DNA of 48,323 nucleotides from Chloroflexota bacterium (GCA_012798065.1 JAAZNW010000016.1:1-48323), one strand, 5' to 3'; counted from the first letter of the stretch, positions 25,317 to 33,318 are shown. The notes: generated by a model from the letters alone, not told the origin. Numbers and translations: made by a program.

Positions 25317-26291
25317 TTATTTTTTAAACCTGGGGCGGATGAACAGGAAGTAAAGCACCAGCAATAGCCCCGCTGCGCTCACCAGCAATAAACCAAAACC
25401 CAGCCACTGGCGGTCAATTTTGGGCAAAGTATCCAGCAAACCAGGTGCCCTGGTGGGCGTGGGTGTGCTCACCATAACAGTTTTTGTGAGGGTGGGCGTC
25501 ATGGAAGGAGTACGCGTCGGTTGCCGGGGCGTTAAAGTTCGCGTGGGGGTGATGGTGGCAGTGGGCGCTATTTTGATAATGAGGTTGTCGCCGACGTAAA
25601 TGGTATTGGAAGTCATGTGGTTCAACGCTTTGATTTCCGCGATGGTGACGCCATACCAGGTGGCGATAGTATCCAACGCCTGCCCGTACTGCACAGTGTG
25701 CACAATCGTGCCGTCTGCCTGGGGAGTCGAGGTGACCACCGGTTCAACCAGTGGTTCGGCAGGGTTTTGTCCCTGCCCAGCGCTGCCGCCTGTAGAACCA
25801 GGTAAGGATGCGCTTCCCCCATCACCCACATACGCCGCGTGCAACACGTAATAGGTGGTGCCATTCGAAGCGGTATAAGCCCCTGCTCCCACATGGGTAT
25901 AGCGCGCTTCATTCATTGGCATCATATGCAGGCTGTCTGACCACCAAGATTGGATATCGGAAATCGTCGCGCTCACAGCGCAGGCCATATTTTCAGTAGC
26001 GAACACGACAGCGCCCCCGCCAAACCCAGCCGCGCGAATGCGCTCTCTCGCACCGCCGATATGCGCGCAAACACCGTTGGCTGCCATCGCCTGCGCCGTG
26101 GCGTATGCTGTACCATCCAGGATGGCATCTTCAATAAGTGCGGGGAGCCCGTTGGCGGCGCGCAGACCATTCACCAGGTTGATAAGTTCCCCCGGTGATA
26201 CCGTGGCAGCCTGCGCAGTTCCCTGGGGCAGGGATAACAGCAGCCCGCCCAATAAAGCAACGCGAATGAACAAGATAAAAAACCGGCGCAT
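25317..26291 (-). CDS. Surface-anchored CAP-domain protein with LysM repeat
   Basis: 324 residues. Signal peptide (residues 1-28, ending AQA), then a CAP/SCP domain (about 33-155) with VNGLRAANGLPAL, CAHIGG, ENMACAV and WWSDSLHMMPMNEARYTHVGAG. A LysM repeat follows (about 196-240: HTVQYGQALDTIATWYGVTIAEIKAL in part), then a Thr/Pro-rich linker, and a C-terminal transmembrane helix with a basic tail RPRFKK. It is therefore exported and held by its C-terminus, with the LysM likely touching peptidoglycan or another glycan. No ribosome-binding site is seen before the ATG, which lies within a 9-bp inverted repeat. Confidence 0.85.
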   Translation of the reverse strand: MRRFFILFIRVALLGGLLLSLPQGTAQAATVSPGELINLVNGLRAANGLPALIEDAILDGTAYATAQAMAANGVCAHIGGARERIRAAGFGGGAVVFATENMACAVSATISDIQSWWSDSLHMMPMNEARYTHVGAGAYTASNGTTYYVLHAAYVGDGGSASLPGSTGGSAGQGQNPAEPLVEPVVTSTPQADGTIVHTVQYGQALDTIATWYGVTIAEIKALNHMTSNTIYVGDNLIIKIAPTATITPTRTLTPRQPTRTPSMTPTLTKTVMVSTPTPTRAPGLLDTLPKIDRQWLGFGLLLVSAAGLLLVLYFLFIRPRFKK

Positions 26292-26319
26292 TAACGGCTA
26301 ATTATAACCGATGCGCCGG
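26283..26319. repeat. 9-bp inverted repeat spanning the start codon and -10 region of the CAP gene
   Basis: CCGGCGCAT at 26283-26291 and ATGCGCCGG at 26311-26319 are exact reverse complements, 19 bases apart. The minus-strand start codon is the outer three bases of the first arm (26289-26291), and the spacer contains TATAAT on the minus strand (26301-26306). On the plus strand a T7 tract follows after GATG, so it could also serve as a plus-strand terminator against antisense transcription. Confidence 0.75.
26301..26306 (-). promoter_or_regulatory. Possible -10 element giving a nearly leaderless CAP transcript
   Basis: Minus strand TATAAT ends 9 bases before the ATG at 26291, so transcription would start 2-3 bases before the start codon. 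A TTGACA lies at 26330-26335 but is 23 bp from the -10, too far for a normal spacer. Confidence 0.4.
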
Positions 26320-26340
26320 GATGTTTTTTTGTCAAGATGC

Positions 26341-26763
26341 TCAGCTAAGTCCGCGGTCTTTGAAGTTCGTTCCCATGGCCTCTGCCATCCACAGCAGGTC
26401 CATGGCGGTGATAATGCCGACAATCTGTCCATGCTCATCCGCGACCGGCAAATGATGAATGCGTTTTTCCTTCATCATCGCCGCGCAGTCAGTGATCAGC
26501 ATGGAAGACGGCACAGTGAAAACCGGTGATGCCATTATCTCTTTTACCTTGGTCTTGGTGGGATCGTTGCCCTGGGCAATGATCTTATCGCAGATATTGA
26601 TAGAAGTGACAATGCCGTAATCAGGGGTTTCAGCTGTTTTTTTGACTATCAGGCTGGTAGCGAACCGATGGCGCATAATATGCAGCCCTTCAAAAACCGT
26701 GGTATCCGGGTCCACAAACACCACCAGGTTCTTCATCCAGTCCTTGACAGTTGTTTTGTCCAT
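26341..26763 (-). CDS. CBS-domain pair protein
   Basis: 140 residues holding two CBS domains (about 8-66 and 74-132): VKDWMKNLVVFVDPDTTVFEG, then VKEIMASPVFTVPSSMLITDCAAMM with HHLPVADEHGQIVGIITAMDLL in part. Tandem CBS domains form a Bateman module that binds AMP, ATP or other adenosyl ligands. No effector domain is attached, so it probably regulates another protein. The start at 26763 has GGAGAGAGG upstream and is preferred over an ATG six codons earlier. A consensus-like promoter precedes it. Confidence 0.88.
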   Translation of the reverse strand: MDKTTVKDWMKNLVVFVDPDTTVFEGLHIMRHRFATSLIVKKTAETPDYGIVTSINICDKIIAQGNDPTKTKVKEIMASPVFTVPSSMLITDCAAMMKEKRIHHLPVADEHGQIVGIITAMDLLWMAEAMGTNFKDRGLS

Positions 26764-26824
26764 GCCTCTCTCCTCGCGCAACCATGGCGCCGAAATGAAG
26801 TGAAGTTACGAACCATCTATGATT

Positions 26825-26853
26825 AATGTAGTCTATCCTGCTAATTATGTCAA
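26825..26853 (-). promoter_or_regulatory. Sigma-70-type promoter for the CBS-domain gene
   Basis: On the minus strand: TTGACA (26848-26853), a 17-bp spacer, TACATT (26825-26830). The start point should be near 26818, giving a leader of about 55 bases. It lies just after the surE stop codon, so the two genes need not share a transcript. Confidence 0.72.
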
Positions 26854-26872
26854 ATGCGCATTGTCAGACATA

Positions 26873-27655
26873 TTAGCGTATTTCATCAGCGCTCCAGTCC
26901 CACGATTGCATATGCGCCATTTGCTCATGGGCAGTCAGGTCTAAATGGAGAGGTGTAACGGAAACATAACCGGCTTGCAGGTCGCCAAAATCCGTCCCTT
27001 CTCGCGGAACGCCAGTAGGTGCTTCACCGCCAATCCAGTAATATGGTCTACCGCGCGGGTCTTCGCGGCGGATCAGCGCGTCGCGGTATATACGCAGACC
27101 CTGGCGCGAAACGCGGATCCCTTTGATTTCTTCATATTTAAGGTAAGGGACATTGACGTTCAATAACACATTCACTGGCAGTGTGTTTTGCAGCAACCGG
27201 TTCACCACAAAGCCGGCAACACGGGCCGCTGCCGCATAATCCAGCGCCCCCTTGTGATGCTCCGGCGCGTCTAAAGAAACTGCCATTCCACGCACGCCAC
27301 CGATTGCCGCTTCCATGGCCGCCGTCACGGTGCCCGAGTAAGTCACATCATGGCCAACATTGGCATTGGGGTTGATGCCACTGACCACCAGGTCGATCGG
27401 TTTTTCAACCACACCCAGCAAGGCCAAAGCCACGCAATCTGATGGCGCCCCATCGCTGCTGAGCGCAGGTGTGCCATCAGCCAGCAGCACTGGTTTCACG
27501 CGCAGCGGTCGGTGCATCGTCTTCACGTGCCCTGAAGCTGACCAGTTACGGTCAGGGGCGAGGATGGTGACCTCACCCAACGAACTGAGTTCCGTGGCCA
27601 GCGCCAGTAACCCGGGCGCCTGTACGCCATCATCATTCGTGACCAAAATATGCAT
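26873..27655 (-). CDS. surE: 5'/3'-nucleotidase SurE
   Basis: Removes phosphate from nucleoside monophosphates, and in some species from short polyphosphate. 260 residues, normal for the family. The N-terminal ILVTNDDGVQAPGL holds the metal-binding Asp pair (8-9), APDRNWSASGH the serine loop, and VVSGINPNANVGHDVTYSGT the Asn ligand and the conserved end of the site. AGGAAA precedes the ATG. It is divergent from the GH114-like gene. Confidence 0.94.
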   Translation of the reverse strand: MHILVTNDDGVQAPGLLALATELSSLGEVTILAPDRNWSASGHVKTMHRPLRVKPVLLADGTPALSSDGAPSDCVALALLGVVEKPIDLVVSGINPNANVGHDVTYSGTVTAAMEAAIGGVRGMAVSLDAPEHHKGALDYAAAARVAGFVVNRLLQNTLPVNVLLNVNVPYLKYEEIKGIRVSRQGLRIYRDALIRREDPRGRPYYWIGGEAPTGVPREGTDFGDLQAGYVSVTPLHLDLTAHEQMAHMQSWDWSADEIR

Positions 27656-27686
27656 TGTCGTTTCCTGTCTTTTTCAGATTGATTGA

Positions 27687-27692
27687 ATTATA
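27687..27692 (-). promoter_or_regulatory. Probable -10 element for surE
   Basis: Minus strand TATAAT directly preceded by TG, 31 bases before the surE ATG. No clear -35. Confidence 0.4.
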
Positions 27693-27757
27693 CATGTATG
27701 CCTCTCCCGTGACGCGCCCATCTTCCCACCACAGAGAACCAAACGCTCACGGCGGTT

Positions 27758-27763
27758 TATAAT
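27758..27763 (+). promoter_or_regulatory. -10 element giving a probable leaderless GH114 transcript
   Basis: TATAAT ends only 9 bases before the ATG at 27773, so the start point should fall at or within about 3 bases of the start codon. No ribosome-binding site is present. Confidence 0.45.
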
Positions 27764-27772
27764 TCATCTCAT

Positions 27773-28606
27773 ATGTTGAAAACGATTTCACGAACCTGGA
27801 TTTTGCTCTTGTTGCTCTCCGGTTGCGGCGTGCAATCCACCAATATCAGTCCAACCGTGTATCCAAGCTCCACGCTCTCCACAAACGTCCGTTGGTGGCG
27901 ACCCACACCTGGCCTCACCTGGCAATTGCAGTTTTCTGCTTTGCCTGTAGAAATGGGTGTGGAAGCGGATGTATATGATATTGACCTGTTTGAGAATGAC
28001 GCGTCAGTGGTTGAAGCATTACACAAGCAGGGTCGCAAGGTGATTTGTTATCTCTCGGTGGGTTCAAGAGAAGACTGGCGCCCCGATGCCGGCCAGTTCC
28101 CTGGCGAGGTTATCGGTAAAAGCTATATCGGCTGGCCAGGCGAAAGATGGCTGGACATCCGCCGTATCGACCTTCTGGCGCCAATCATGCGCGCCCGCCT
28201 GGACCAGTGTAAAGCCAAGGGGTTTGACGGCGTGGAACCTGATAACATCGAAGTATTTACACAGGACAGCGGCTTCCCAATAACCTACGCGGACCAGTTG
28301 GCTTACGCTCAATGGCTTGCTGCCGAAGCGCACGCCCGCGGTCTCGCCATCGGGCTGAAGAACGCTCCTGGCATGGTAGCAGATTCACTCATGTTTTTTG
28401 ATTTCGCCATCATCGAAAGCGCGTTTTTTTACGAATGGATCGAAGAAACGCTGCCTTTTATCGAAGCGGGAAAACCTGTATTTGCCGTAGAATACACAGA
28501 CACAGGCGTTGATTTCCAAGCTGCCTGCGATTGGAGCCGTGAGAACCAGATCAGTATGATTCAAAAGGATCGAATGCTCACCTCCGCCCTCATCGTCTGC
28601 CCGTAA
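27773..28606 (+). CDS. GH114-like (endo-alpha-1,4-polygalactosaminidase family) lipoprotein
   Basis: 277 residues. The signal peptide ends in the lipobox LLSGC (Cys20), so it is an exported lipoprotein. The mature domain is a TIM-barrel of the GH114/TM1410 type: WQLQFSALPVEMGVEADVYDIDLFE in part, VICYLSVGSREDWRPDAGQFP, WLDIRRIDLLAPIM, GFDGVEPDNIE and IGLKNAPGMV. The EPDN and DxD-like acidic residues are candidates for catalysis. Family members cleave galactosamine-containing exopolysaccharide, but the substrate here is unknown. It is an isolated gene, possibly translated from a leaderless transcript. Confidence 0.85.
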   Translation: MLKTISRTWILLLLLSGCGVQSTNISPTVYPSSTLSTNVRWWRPTPGLTWQLQFSALPVEMGVEADVYDIDLFENDASVVEALHKQGRKVICYLSVGSREDWRPDAGQFPGEVIGKSYIGWPGERWLDIRRIDLLAPIMRARLDQCKAKGFDGVEPDNIEVFTQDSGFPITYADQLAYAQWLAAEAHARGLAIGLKNAPGMVADSLMFFDFAIIESAFFYEWIEETLPFIEAGKPVFAVEYTDTGVDFQAACDWSRENQISMIQKDRMLTSALIVCP

Positions 28607-28906
28607 GAGACCACCCGCTCGACAGGCAGGAAAACCGCGGGGGAATCAGTGCCGACATTTTGTGGAATTGCGGTTGATGATGTAAACAAGCGCCGGGTAT
28701 CCAGGATAATTTTGAAAATCCAAAAAGAAGTGTCAGCAAAAAGAGACCAAAAAAGAAGTTCGCGCGAAATTTCATGTTATAATTCGTCGGCTGTGGTGAA
28801 AACCTCAGACTATCACACGCGCTTTCCGATCTTTCCTGCGTGCTGCCGCAAGCAGTGAGGGAAAGGCTAAAGAAGGCGCTAGGCAAACGCAAAGGAGTAA
28901 TACCCC
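28607..28906 (+). other. rpsB upstream region and leader, about 300 bp
   Basis: The first part (to about 28770) shows nothing recognisable. The transcript probably starts near 28790, so the last 115 bases are a leader. It contains a small hairpin around CTGC-CGCAA-GCAG (28842-28856) and ends in AAAGGAG before the ATG. Autoregulatory leaders are known for ribosomal protein operons; whether this is one is not shown by sequence alone. Confidence 0.35.
28775..28783 (+). promoter_or_regulatory. Extended -10 promoter for rpsB-tsf
   Basis: TGTTATAAT has the TGn extension and a perfect -10. The -35 region is not consensus. Confidence 0.55.
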
Positions 28907-30118
28907 ATGAGTTCCATCATTTCCATGAAATCCCTGTTGGAAAGCGGCGTCCATTTTGGGCATCGCACAAATAAGTGGAACCCGTTGATGCGCCCGTACA
29001 TTTTTACCGAGCGCAACGGCATCCACATCATTGACCTGCAGCAGACAGTCAAGCTTCTCACAACCGCTTATAACCTGGTGCGCGACACAGTCGCCCAGGG
29101 TGGTTTTATCATGTTCGTTGGCACCAAGCGCCAGGCACAAGAAACCATCACTGAAGAAGCCGTTCGGTGCGGCATGCCTTATGTCACCGAGCGCTGGCTT
29201 GGCGGCATGCTCACCAACTGGAGCACCATGTACAGCCGCATCCAGGAACTGGAAAAACTTGAACGTTTACGTGATTCTGGAGAAATTCACCGCCTGACCA
29301 AAAAGGAAGGCCTGTTGATTGAGCGCGAGATCAATCGCCTGCAGGCGCGCCTTTCTGGTGTACGCGAAATGAAGCGCGTTCCAGACCTGCTTTTTATTGT
29401 AGATGTGATGCGCGAGCACACCGCCGTGCACGAAGCCAATTTGAAAGGCATACCGGTGATTGCCCTGGTAGACACCAACTGCGATCCGCGACATGTGGAT
29501 TACGTTATCCCCTCCAATGACGACGCCATCCGCGCCATTAAATTGTTGGTTGGGAAGATCGCTGATGCCGTCATCGAAGGCAAGTCAATGGTCGAGAAAG
29601 AAGAAAGCAGTGAAGCCCCGGCGGCTGAAACCCCGGCAGCCCGAGTAGCCGCTGGCGTCCGCCCGCGCTTCGAAGAAGAGGTTGAACTGGAAGACGCTGA
29701 TCTGCTTGGCGCTTCCACTTTGGCAAAAATTGGGCCAAAAGCCGATGCAGCGAAGGAAGATGAAGACCTCGACATGAAACCCGGCGTTGGTAAATCGGTT
29801 ATCGCTGAGGAAACGCTGGATGTCCTTGAAGAAGAAGTGGATAAGACGGTGTCTGTAAAATCCAAATCAGCGAAGAAAAGCGATGATGAAGACGCTGCAG
29901 CCGCGGCTGAAGAAGAAAAGAGCACTGCCAAAGGCAAGCACGCCAGAACCGCCAAAGAAATTGTGAAAAACATCGGGGATTTCTCTGAAGATCTTGTCGA
30001 TAATATTAAAGACAAGATCGAGGATACCGTAGATGATCTTAAGGACAAAGCAGAAGATCTCATCGATGAGATCAAGGACAAAGTTGAAGATATCGTGGAT
30101 AAAACGGACGGTGAATAG
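28907..30118 (+). CDS. rpsB: 30S ribosomal protein S2 with a long acidic C-terminal extension
   Basis: 403 residues. The first ~230 are a complete S2: [46 protein letters not shown] and [24 protein letters not shown]. The usual length is 230-260. The extra ~170 residues are Glu/Asp/Lys/Ala-rich and low in hydrophobics, and end in three tandem 11-residue repeats (29999-30097) that should form an amphipathic helix. There is no frameshift or second gene; the tail is in frame with normal codon use. It is followed by tsf after 55 bases. Confidence 0.95.
   Translation: MSSIISMKSLLESGVHFGHRTNKWNPLMRPYIFTERNGIHIIDLQQTVKLLTTAYNLVRDTVAQGGFIMFVGTKRQAQETITEEAVRCGMPYVTERWLGGMLTNWSTMYSRIQELEKLERLRDSGEIHRLTKKEGLLIEREINRLQARLSGVREMKRVPDLLFIVDVMREHTAVHEANLKGIPVIALVDTNCDPRHVDYVIPSNDDAIRAIKLLVGKIADAVIEGKSMVEKEESSEAPAAETPAARVAAGVRPRFEEEVELEDADLLGASTLAKIGPKADAAKEDEDLDMKPGVGKSVIAEETLDVLEEEVDKTVSVKSKSAKKSDDEDAAAAAEEEKSTAKGKHARTAKEIVKNIGDFSEDLVDNIKDKIEDTVDDLKDKAEDLIDEIKDKVEDIVDKTDGE
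29999..30097 (+). repeat. Three tandem 33-bp units coding 11-residue repeats in the S2 tail
   Basis: Units at 29999-30031, 30032-30064 and 30065-30097 encode D-x-h-K-D-K-h-E-D-h-h, with h mostly hydrophobic. The DNA is only partly conserved between units, so the constraint seems to be on protein. Eleven-residue amphipathic repeats of this kind resemble those of group-3 LEA proteins and some apolipoproteins. Confidence 0.8.
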
Positions 30119-30173
30119 TCAATCAACATCGGTCTCTGACCGGTGACCACCTGGAGAAGAAGGAATCTGTAAA

Positions 30174-30791
30174 ATGGAAATCACCACTGAAATGATCAAA
30201 TCGTTGCGCGAGAGCACCGGCGCTGGCATCCTCGATTGCCGAAAAGCGCTGGAACAATCCAATGGCGATATGAACGCCGCTTTAGATTTTCTGCGCGAAA
30301 AAGGACTGGCCACCGCCACCAAGCGCGCCGCGCGCACAGCCTCTGAAGGCATTGTCGAACTCTACAATCACGGGGATGGGCGCGTGGGTGTGATGGTAGA
30401 AGTGAACTGCGAAACTGATTTCGTGGGTCGCTCCGAAGCGTTCCGTACCCTGGCGCACGAAATCGCGCTGCAAATTGCAGCCACTTCCCCTGAGTATGTG
30501 CTGGAAACCGATATCCCCGAGTCAGTGATCGATCGCGAAACAAAAATCGCCACCGCCAAAGCCAAAGAAGAAGGCAAACCTGAGGCCATCCTGCCGCGCA
30601 TCGTTGAAGGCGCGCTAAAGAAATATAAAAACGAATTCGTGCTCATGCTCCAGCCATATATCCGTGATGAGAGCATCACCGTGCAGGAACTGATCAACCA
30701 GAATGTCGCTGCGCTGGGTGAGAATATCGTCGTGCGCCGCTTCGCCCGTTGGGCGCTCGGCGAAACAAGCGCTGAAGAAAGCGAGTCGTGA
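30174..30791 (+). CDS. tsf: Elongation factor Ts
   Basis: Exchanges GDP for GTP on EF-Tu. 205 residues, the short form with a single core subdomain as in Thermus-like proteins. It has LRESTGAGILDCRKALEQSNGD in part, RAARTASEGIVELY and VNCETDFVGRSEAF. A good GGAGAAGAAGG precedes the ATG. It pairs with rpsB as in most bacteria. A hairpin with a T tract sits between tsf and pyrH. Confidence 0.94.
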   Translation: MEITTEMIKSLRESTGAGILDCRKALEQSNGDMNAALDFLREKGLATATKRAARTASEGIVELYNHGDGRVGVMVEVNCETDFVGRSEAFRTLAHEIALQIAATSPEYVLETDIPESVIDRETKIATAKAKEEGKPEAILPRIVEGALKKYKNEFVLMLQPYIRDESITVQELINQNVAALGENIVVRRFARWALGETSAEESES

Positions 30792-30796
30792 CCTTC

Positions 30797-30825
30797 AAAG
30801 ACCAGCCTTCGGGTTGGTCTTTTTC
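30797..30825 (+). terminator. Terminator or attenuator between tsf and pyrH
   Basis: Arms AAAGACCAGCC and GGTTGGTCTTT (one G-U pair) around a TTCG tetraloop, then a short T run. It lies 5 bases after the tsf stop and directly before the pyrH ribosome-binding site AGGAGG. It may end rpsB-tsf or only reduce read-through into pyrH. Confidence 0.75.
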
Positions 30826-30843
30826 TAACGTTCAGGAGGTATT

Positions 30844-31557
30844 ATGGAGCAACTCAGATATCACAGAATTCTATTAAAGATTGGCGGCGAATCTTTAGCG
30901 GGTCCCTCAGGCAGCGGCATTGATGCCGCCCAGGCGAAGGATATCGCCCGCAGGTTGAAAGAAGTGCGCGAACTCGGCGTGGATATTGCGCTGGTGATTG
31001 GCGCCGGCAACTTGTGGCGCGGCAAGATCGGGCTGGAAATGGGCATGGACCAGGCGACCGCTGACTATATGGGTATGCTGGGCACCGTGATGAACTCCCT
31101 GGCCTTGATGGACGCGCTGGAACACCAGGATGTAGTGACACGCGTGATGACCGCTATTGAAATGCGAACCGTTGCCGAGCCGTATATCCGCCGCCGCGCC
31201 ATCCGTCACCTGGAAAAAGGGCGTGTGGTCATATTTGGCGGAGGTACAGGCAACCCGTACTTCTCGACCGATACCGCTGCTGCACTGCGCGCGATGGAAA
31301 TTGAAGCAGATGTGCTCATCAAAGCCACCAAGGTGGATGGGGTGTACGATTCTGACCCCAAGGTCAACCCCGCAGCGGTGAAATTCGACGAGCTCTCCTA
31401 CCTTGACGCCATCCAGCAACGGTTGGGGGTGATGGATTCAACAGCCATCACCATGTGCATGGAAAACAAACTGCCCATTCACGTGTTAAACCTGTGGGAT
31501 GTGGGCGCGTTGAAAAAAGCGCTTTTTGGTCAAAAAGTCGTAACCATCGTGCATTAG
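30844..31557 (+). CDS. pyrH: Uridylate kinase
   Basis: Phosphorylates UMP to UDP. 237 residues, normal for the bacterial hexameric enzyme. [13 protein letters not shown] (phosphate-binding), [33 protein letters not shown] in part and the [11 protein letters not shown] segment are present. AGGAGG with optimal spacing precedes the ATG. A strong terminator follows, so frr is not part of this transcript. Confidence 0.95.
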   Translation: MEQLRYHRILLKIGGESLAGPSGSGIDAAQAKDIARRLKEVRELGVDIALVIGAGNLWRGKIGLEMGMDQATADYMGMLGTVMNSLALMDALEHQDVVTRVMTAIEMRTVAEPYIRRRAIRHLEKGRVVIFGGGTGNPYFSTDTAAALRAMEIEADVLIKATKVDGVYDSDPKVNPAAVKFDELSYLDAIQQRLGVMDSTAITMCMENKLPIHVLNLWDVGALKKALFGQKVVTIVH

Positions 31558-31579
31558 ACATCCGCGATGCTACTTTCAG

Positions 31580-31611
31580 GACCCGGTGCTCATGAGCCCG
31601 GGTCTTTTTTT
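31580..31611 (+). terminator. Strong intrinsic terminator after pyrH
   Basis: Arms GACCCGG (31580-31586) and CCGGGTC (31598-31604), with a self-complementary inner GCTCATGAGC, then T7. The following 180 bases to the pheS promoter contain no convincing gene. Confidence 0.88.
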
Positions 31612-31791
31612 GTTCAGCGGCTGTCTGCGCCCACCCTCTTCCTTCCGCCCTTTCTGTCAACCCTTTGCTCTTCGCATGCCCGGCGCTGCTTCGCCAGGAT
31701 TCCTCGAGGTCGCCGCGCTGGTGAGCCTGCCGCGCTTTCCCACGAGAAGGAGCGCGTTAACGGATGATTGGCATTCCCTGTTAGCGTTCCC

Positions 31792-31820
31792 TTGCTCAAT
31801 TATTCTCTCTCCGCTATAAT
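31792..31820 (+). promoter_or_regulatory. Promoter of the pheST T-box transcript
   Basis: TTGCTC (31792-31797), a 17-bp spacer, TATAAT (31815-31820). The start point should be near 31827, just before the T-box leader. Confidence 0.8.
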
Positions 31821-31826
31821 ACCGCT

Positions 31827-32143
31827 CAACAGGCAGTGACGGAGGAAAGTAGACCGGGGAAACCCGACAGGGACGCGGGAACGCAGACTGAAATTCCCGC
31901 CCGGCATGAACCGGCTGAAGTTCCCTCCCGAGCCGCTCAGGTGAAGCCGGTTTTACACGGTGCCCCGGTCAAGCGGGGTAACCCCGCCGTGATTCGTGCG
32001 GTTGGGTTATAGTCTGAGCCGCTCAGACCGGCGTTACCTGGTCAGCCGATGAAAAAAGTCGGAACAAGCGGGTCGCAATTGCGGCCAATGTGGGTGGTAC
32101 CGCGGGCAATTTCTCCCGTCCCTACAGGACGGGTTACCTTTTT
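31827..32143 (+). promoter_or_regulatory. T-box riboswitch leader, phenylalanine-specific
   Basis: The conserved antiterminator sequence TGGGTGGTACCGCG is at 32091-32104. Stem I is readable: GGAGG (31841-31845) pairs with CCTCC (31924-31928), AGTA (31848-31851) faces GAA (31917-31919) as the loop-E motif, and CCGG (31854-31857) pairs with CCGG (31911-31914). The codon in the specifier position is TTC (31921-31923), Phe. The TGGT of the bulge would pair with the ACCA end of tRNA-Phe. Uncharged tRNA-Phe should thus promote read-through into pheS. An 11-base direct repeat, GAGCCGCTCAG, occurs at 31930-31940 and 32016-32026. Confidence 0.93.
32115..32143 (+). terminator. Regulated terminator of the T-box leader
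   Basis: Arms CCCGTCC (32115-32121) and GGACGGG (32127-32133) with loop CTACA, followed by TTACC and T5. It lies just after the conserved antiterminator sequence, as expected for the alternative structure. Confidence 0.88.
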
Positions 32144-32161
32144 AAGCCGCAGGAGTGAAAC

Positions 32162-33232
32162 ATGAGCGCAGCAACAATTCTGCAAGAACTGGAAGCAGTC
32201 AGCAAGGCAGCGGTAGATGAACTGAAGCGCGTGACCAACGAGGAAGCTTTACTGGCGTGGCGCACCACTTACCTGGGCAAGAACGCGGTGGTGGTGAAGG
32301 CGTTTTCCAGCCTGGGAGCCCTGCCGACGGACGAACGCCCCCTGGTGGGTCAGGGCGCAAACCGTGTTAAGGCAGCGCTTGAAAGCGCTTACAACGAACG
32401 CGCCCAGGCGCTCAAAGAGTCCGCCCTGATACAATCTCTCGGCGCGCAGGCGTTGGATGTGACCCTGCCGGGTAGACCACGCAACCGCGGGCGCCTGCAC
32501 CCTGATACGCTAATTCTTCGTGAACTACTGCAGATTTTTGGAGATATGGGTTTCCAGGTCTTTCAATCGCGCGAAGTCGAAACCGATGAATACAACTTTC
32601 AATTGCTTAACTTCCCGCTGGGTCACCCGGCGCGTGATATGCAGGATACCTATTTTTTGGATGTGCCCAACCGGGGAGACAACCCCCTGGTGCTGCGCAC
32701 GCACACATCGCCAGGCCAGATCCGCGCCATGCGCGAGATTGCATCCCTCAACCCATCCAACCCTCCACCAGTACGCGTCATCGTGCCGGGAATGGTCTTT
32801 CGCTACGAGCAGGTAGATGTACGGCACGAAACCCAGTTTGACCAGCTGGAAGGGTTGGCCATTGGAGAGGGCATCACCTTTAGCGACCTGAAAGGCACGC
32901 TCACAGATATGGCGCGCCGGCTCTTTGGTCCATCCGCGCGCGCCCGCTTCCGCGCTTCTTACTTTCCATTCACCGAGCCATCGGCTGAATTTGATATTCA
33001 GTGTTTCCAATGCCACGGAAAAGGCTGCGGGGTGTGCGGCGGCGGTTGGCTGGAAATCGGCGGCAGTGGAATGGTGCACCCAGTGGTATTGGCAAACGGT
33101 GGATACGACCCGGCGCGCTACACCGGTTTCGCTTTCGGTTTCGGTGTGCAACGTATCGCCATGCTGCGTTATGGGATCAACGACATCCGTTATTTCTGGG
33201 AAAACGATTTACGGTTCTTGGAGCAGTTTTAA
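32162..33232 (+). CDS. pheS: Phenylalanyl-tRNA synthetase alpha subunit
   Basis: Catalytic subunit of the alpha2-beta2 synthetase. 356 residues: an N-terminal coiled coil (to about 85), then the class-II core with motif 2 in VFRYEQVDVRHETQFDQLEG in part and motif 3 in GFAFGFGVQRIAMLRYGI. It carries a Cys-rich CHGKGCGVCGGGW insert, seen in several Gram-positive-type PheS proteins. The start has AGGAG 9 bases upstream. It is controlled by the T-box leader. Confidence 0.95.
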   Translation: MSAATILQELEAVSKAAVDELKRVTNEEALLAWRTTYLGKNAVVVKAFSSLGALPTDERPLVGQGANRVKAALESAYNERAQALKESALIQSLGAQALDVTLPGRPRNRGRLHPDTLILRELLQIFGDMGFQVFQSREVETDEYNFQLLNFPLGHPARDMQDTYFLDVPNRGDNPLVLRTHTSPGQIRAMREIASLNPSNPPPVRVIVPGMVFRYEQVDVRHETQFDQLEGLAIGEGITFSDLKGTLTDMARRLFGPSARARFRASYFPFTEPSAEFDIQCFQCHGKGCGVCGGGWLEIGGSGMVHPVVLANGGYDPARYTGFAFGFGVQRIAMLRYGINDIRYFWENDLRFLEQF

Positions 33233-33318
33233 GGCCCGTCAACGGTGAGCGGTGATCGGGTCATCACAAACCCAATCCCTTAGAACAACTCGCGATTCAC
33301 TTCACTTGGAGAAAACAC

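Noticed and set aside
26307-26335. TTGACA paired with TATAAT as a full promoter for the CAP gene
   Set aside because: The spacer is 23 bp, too long for a normal sigma-70 promoter; only the -10 is kept as a candidate.
28649-28858. 69-codon frame upstream of rpsB
   Set aside because: It overlaps the extended -10 of rpsB and lacks a ribosome-binding site or recognisable product.
31567-31819. Two short overlapping frames between pyrH and the pheS promoter
   Set aside because: They run through the pyrH terminator and the pheST promoter, have odd composition and no ribosome-binding site.
31827-32143. Possible RNase P RNA, suggested by GGAGGAAAGT and GACAGGG
   Set aside because: The conserved core elements of RNase P RNA are missing, while the T-box antiterminator, specifier and terminator are all present.
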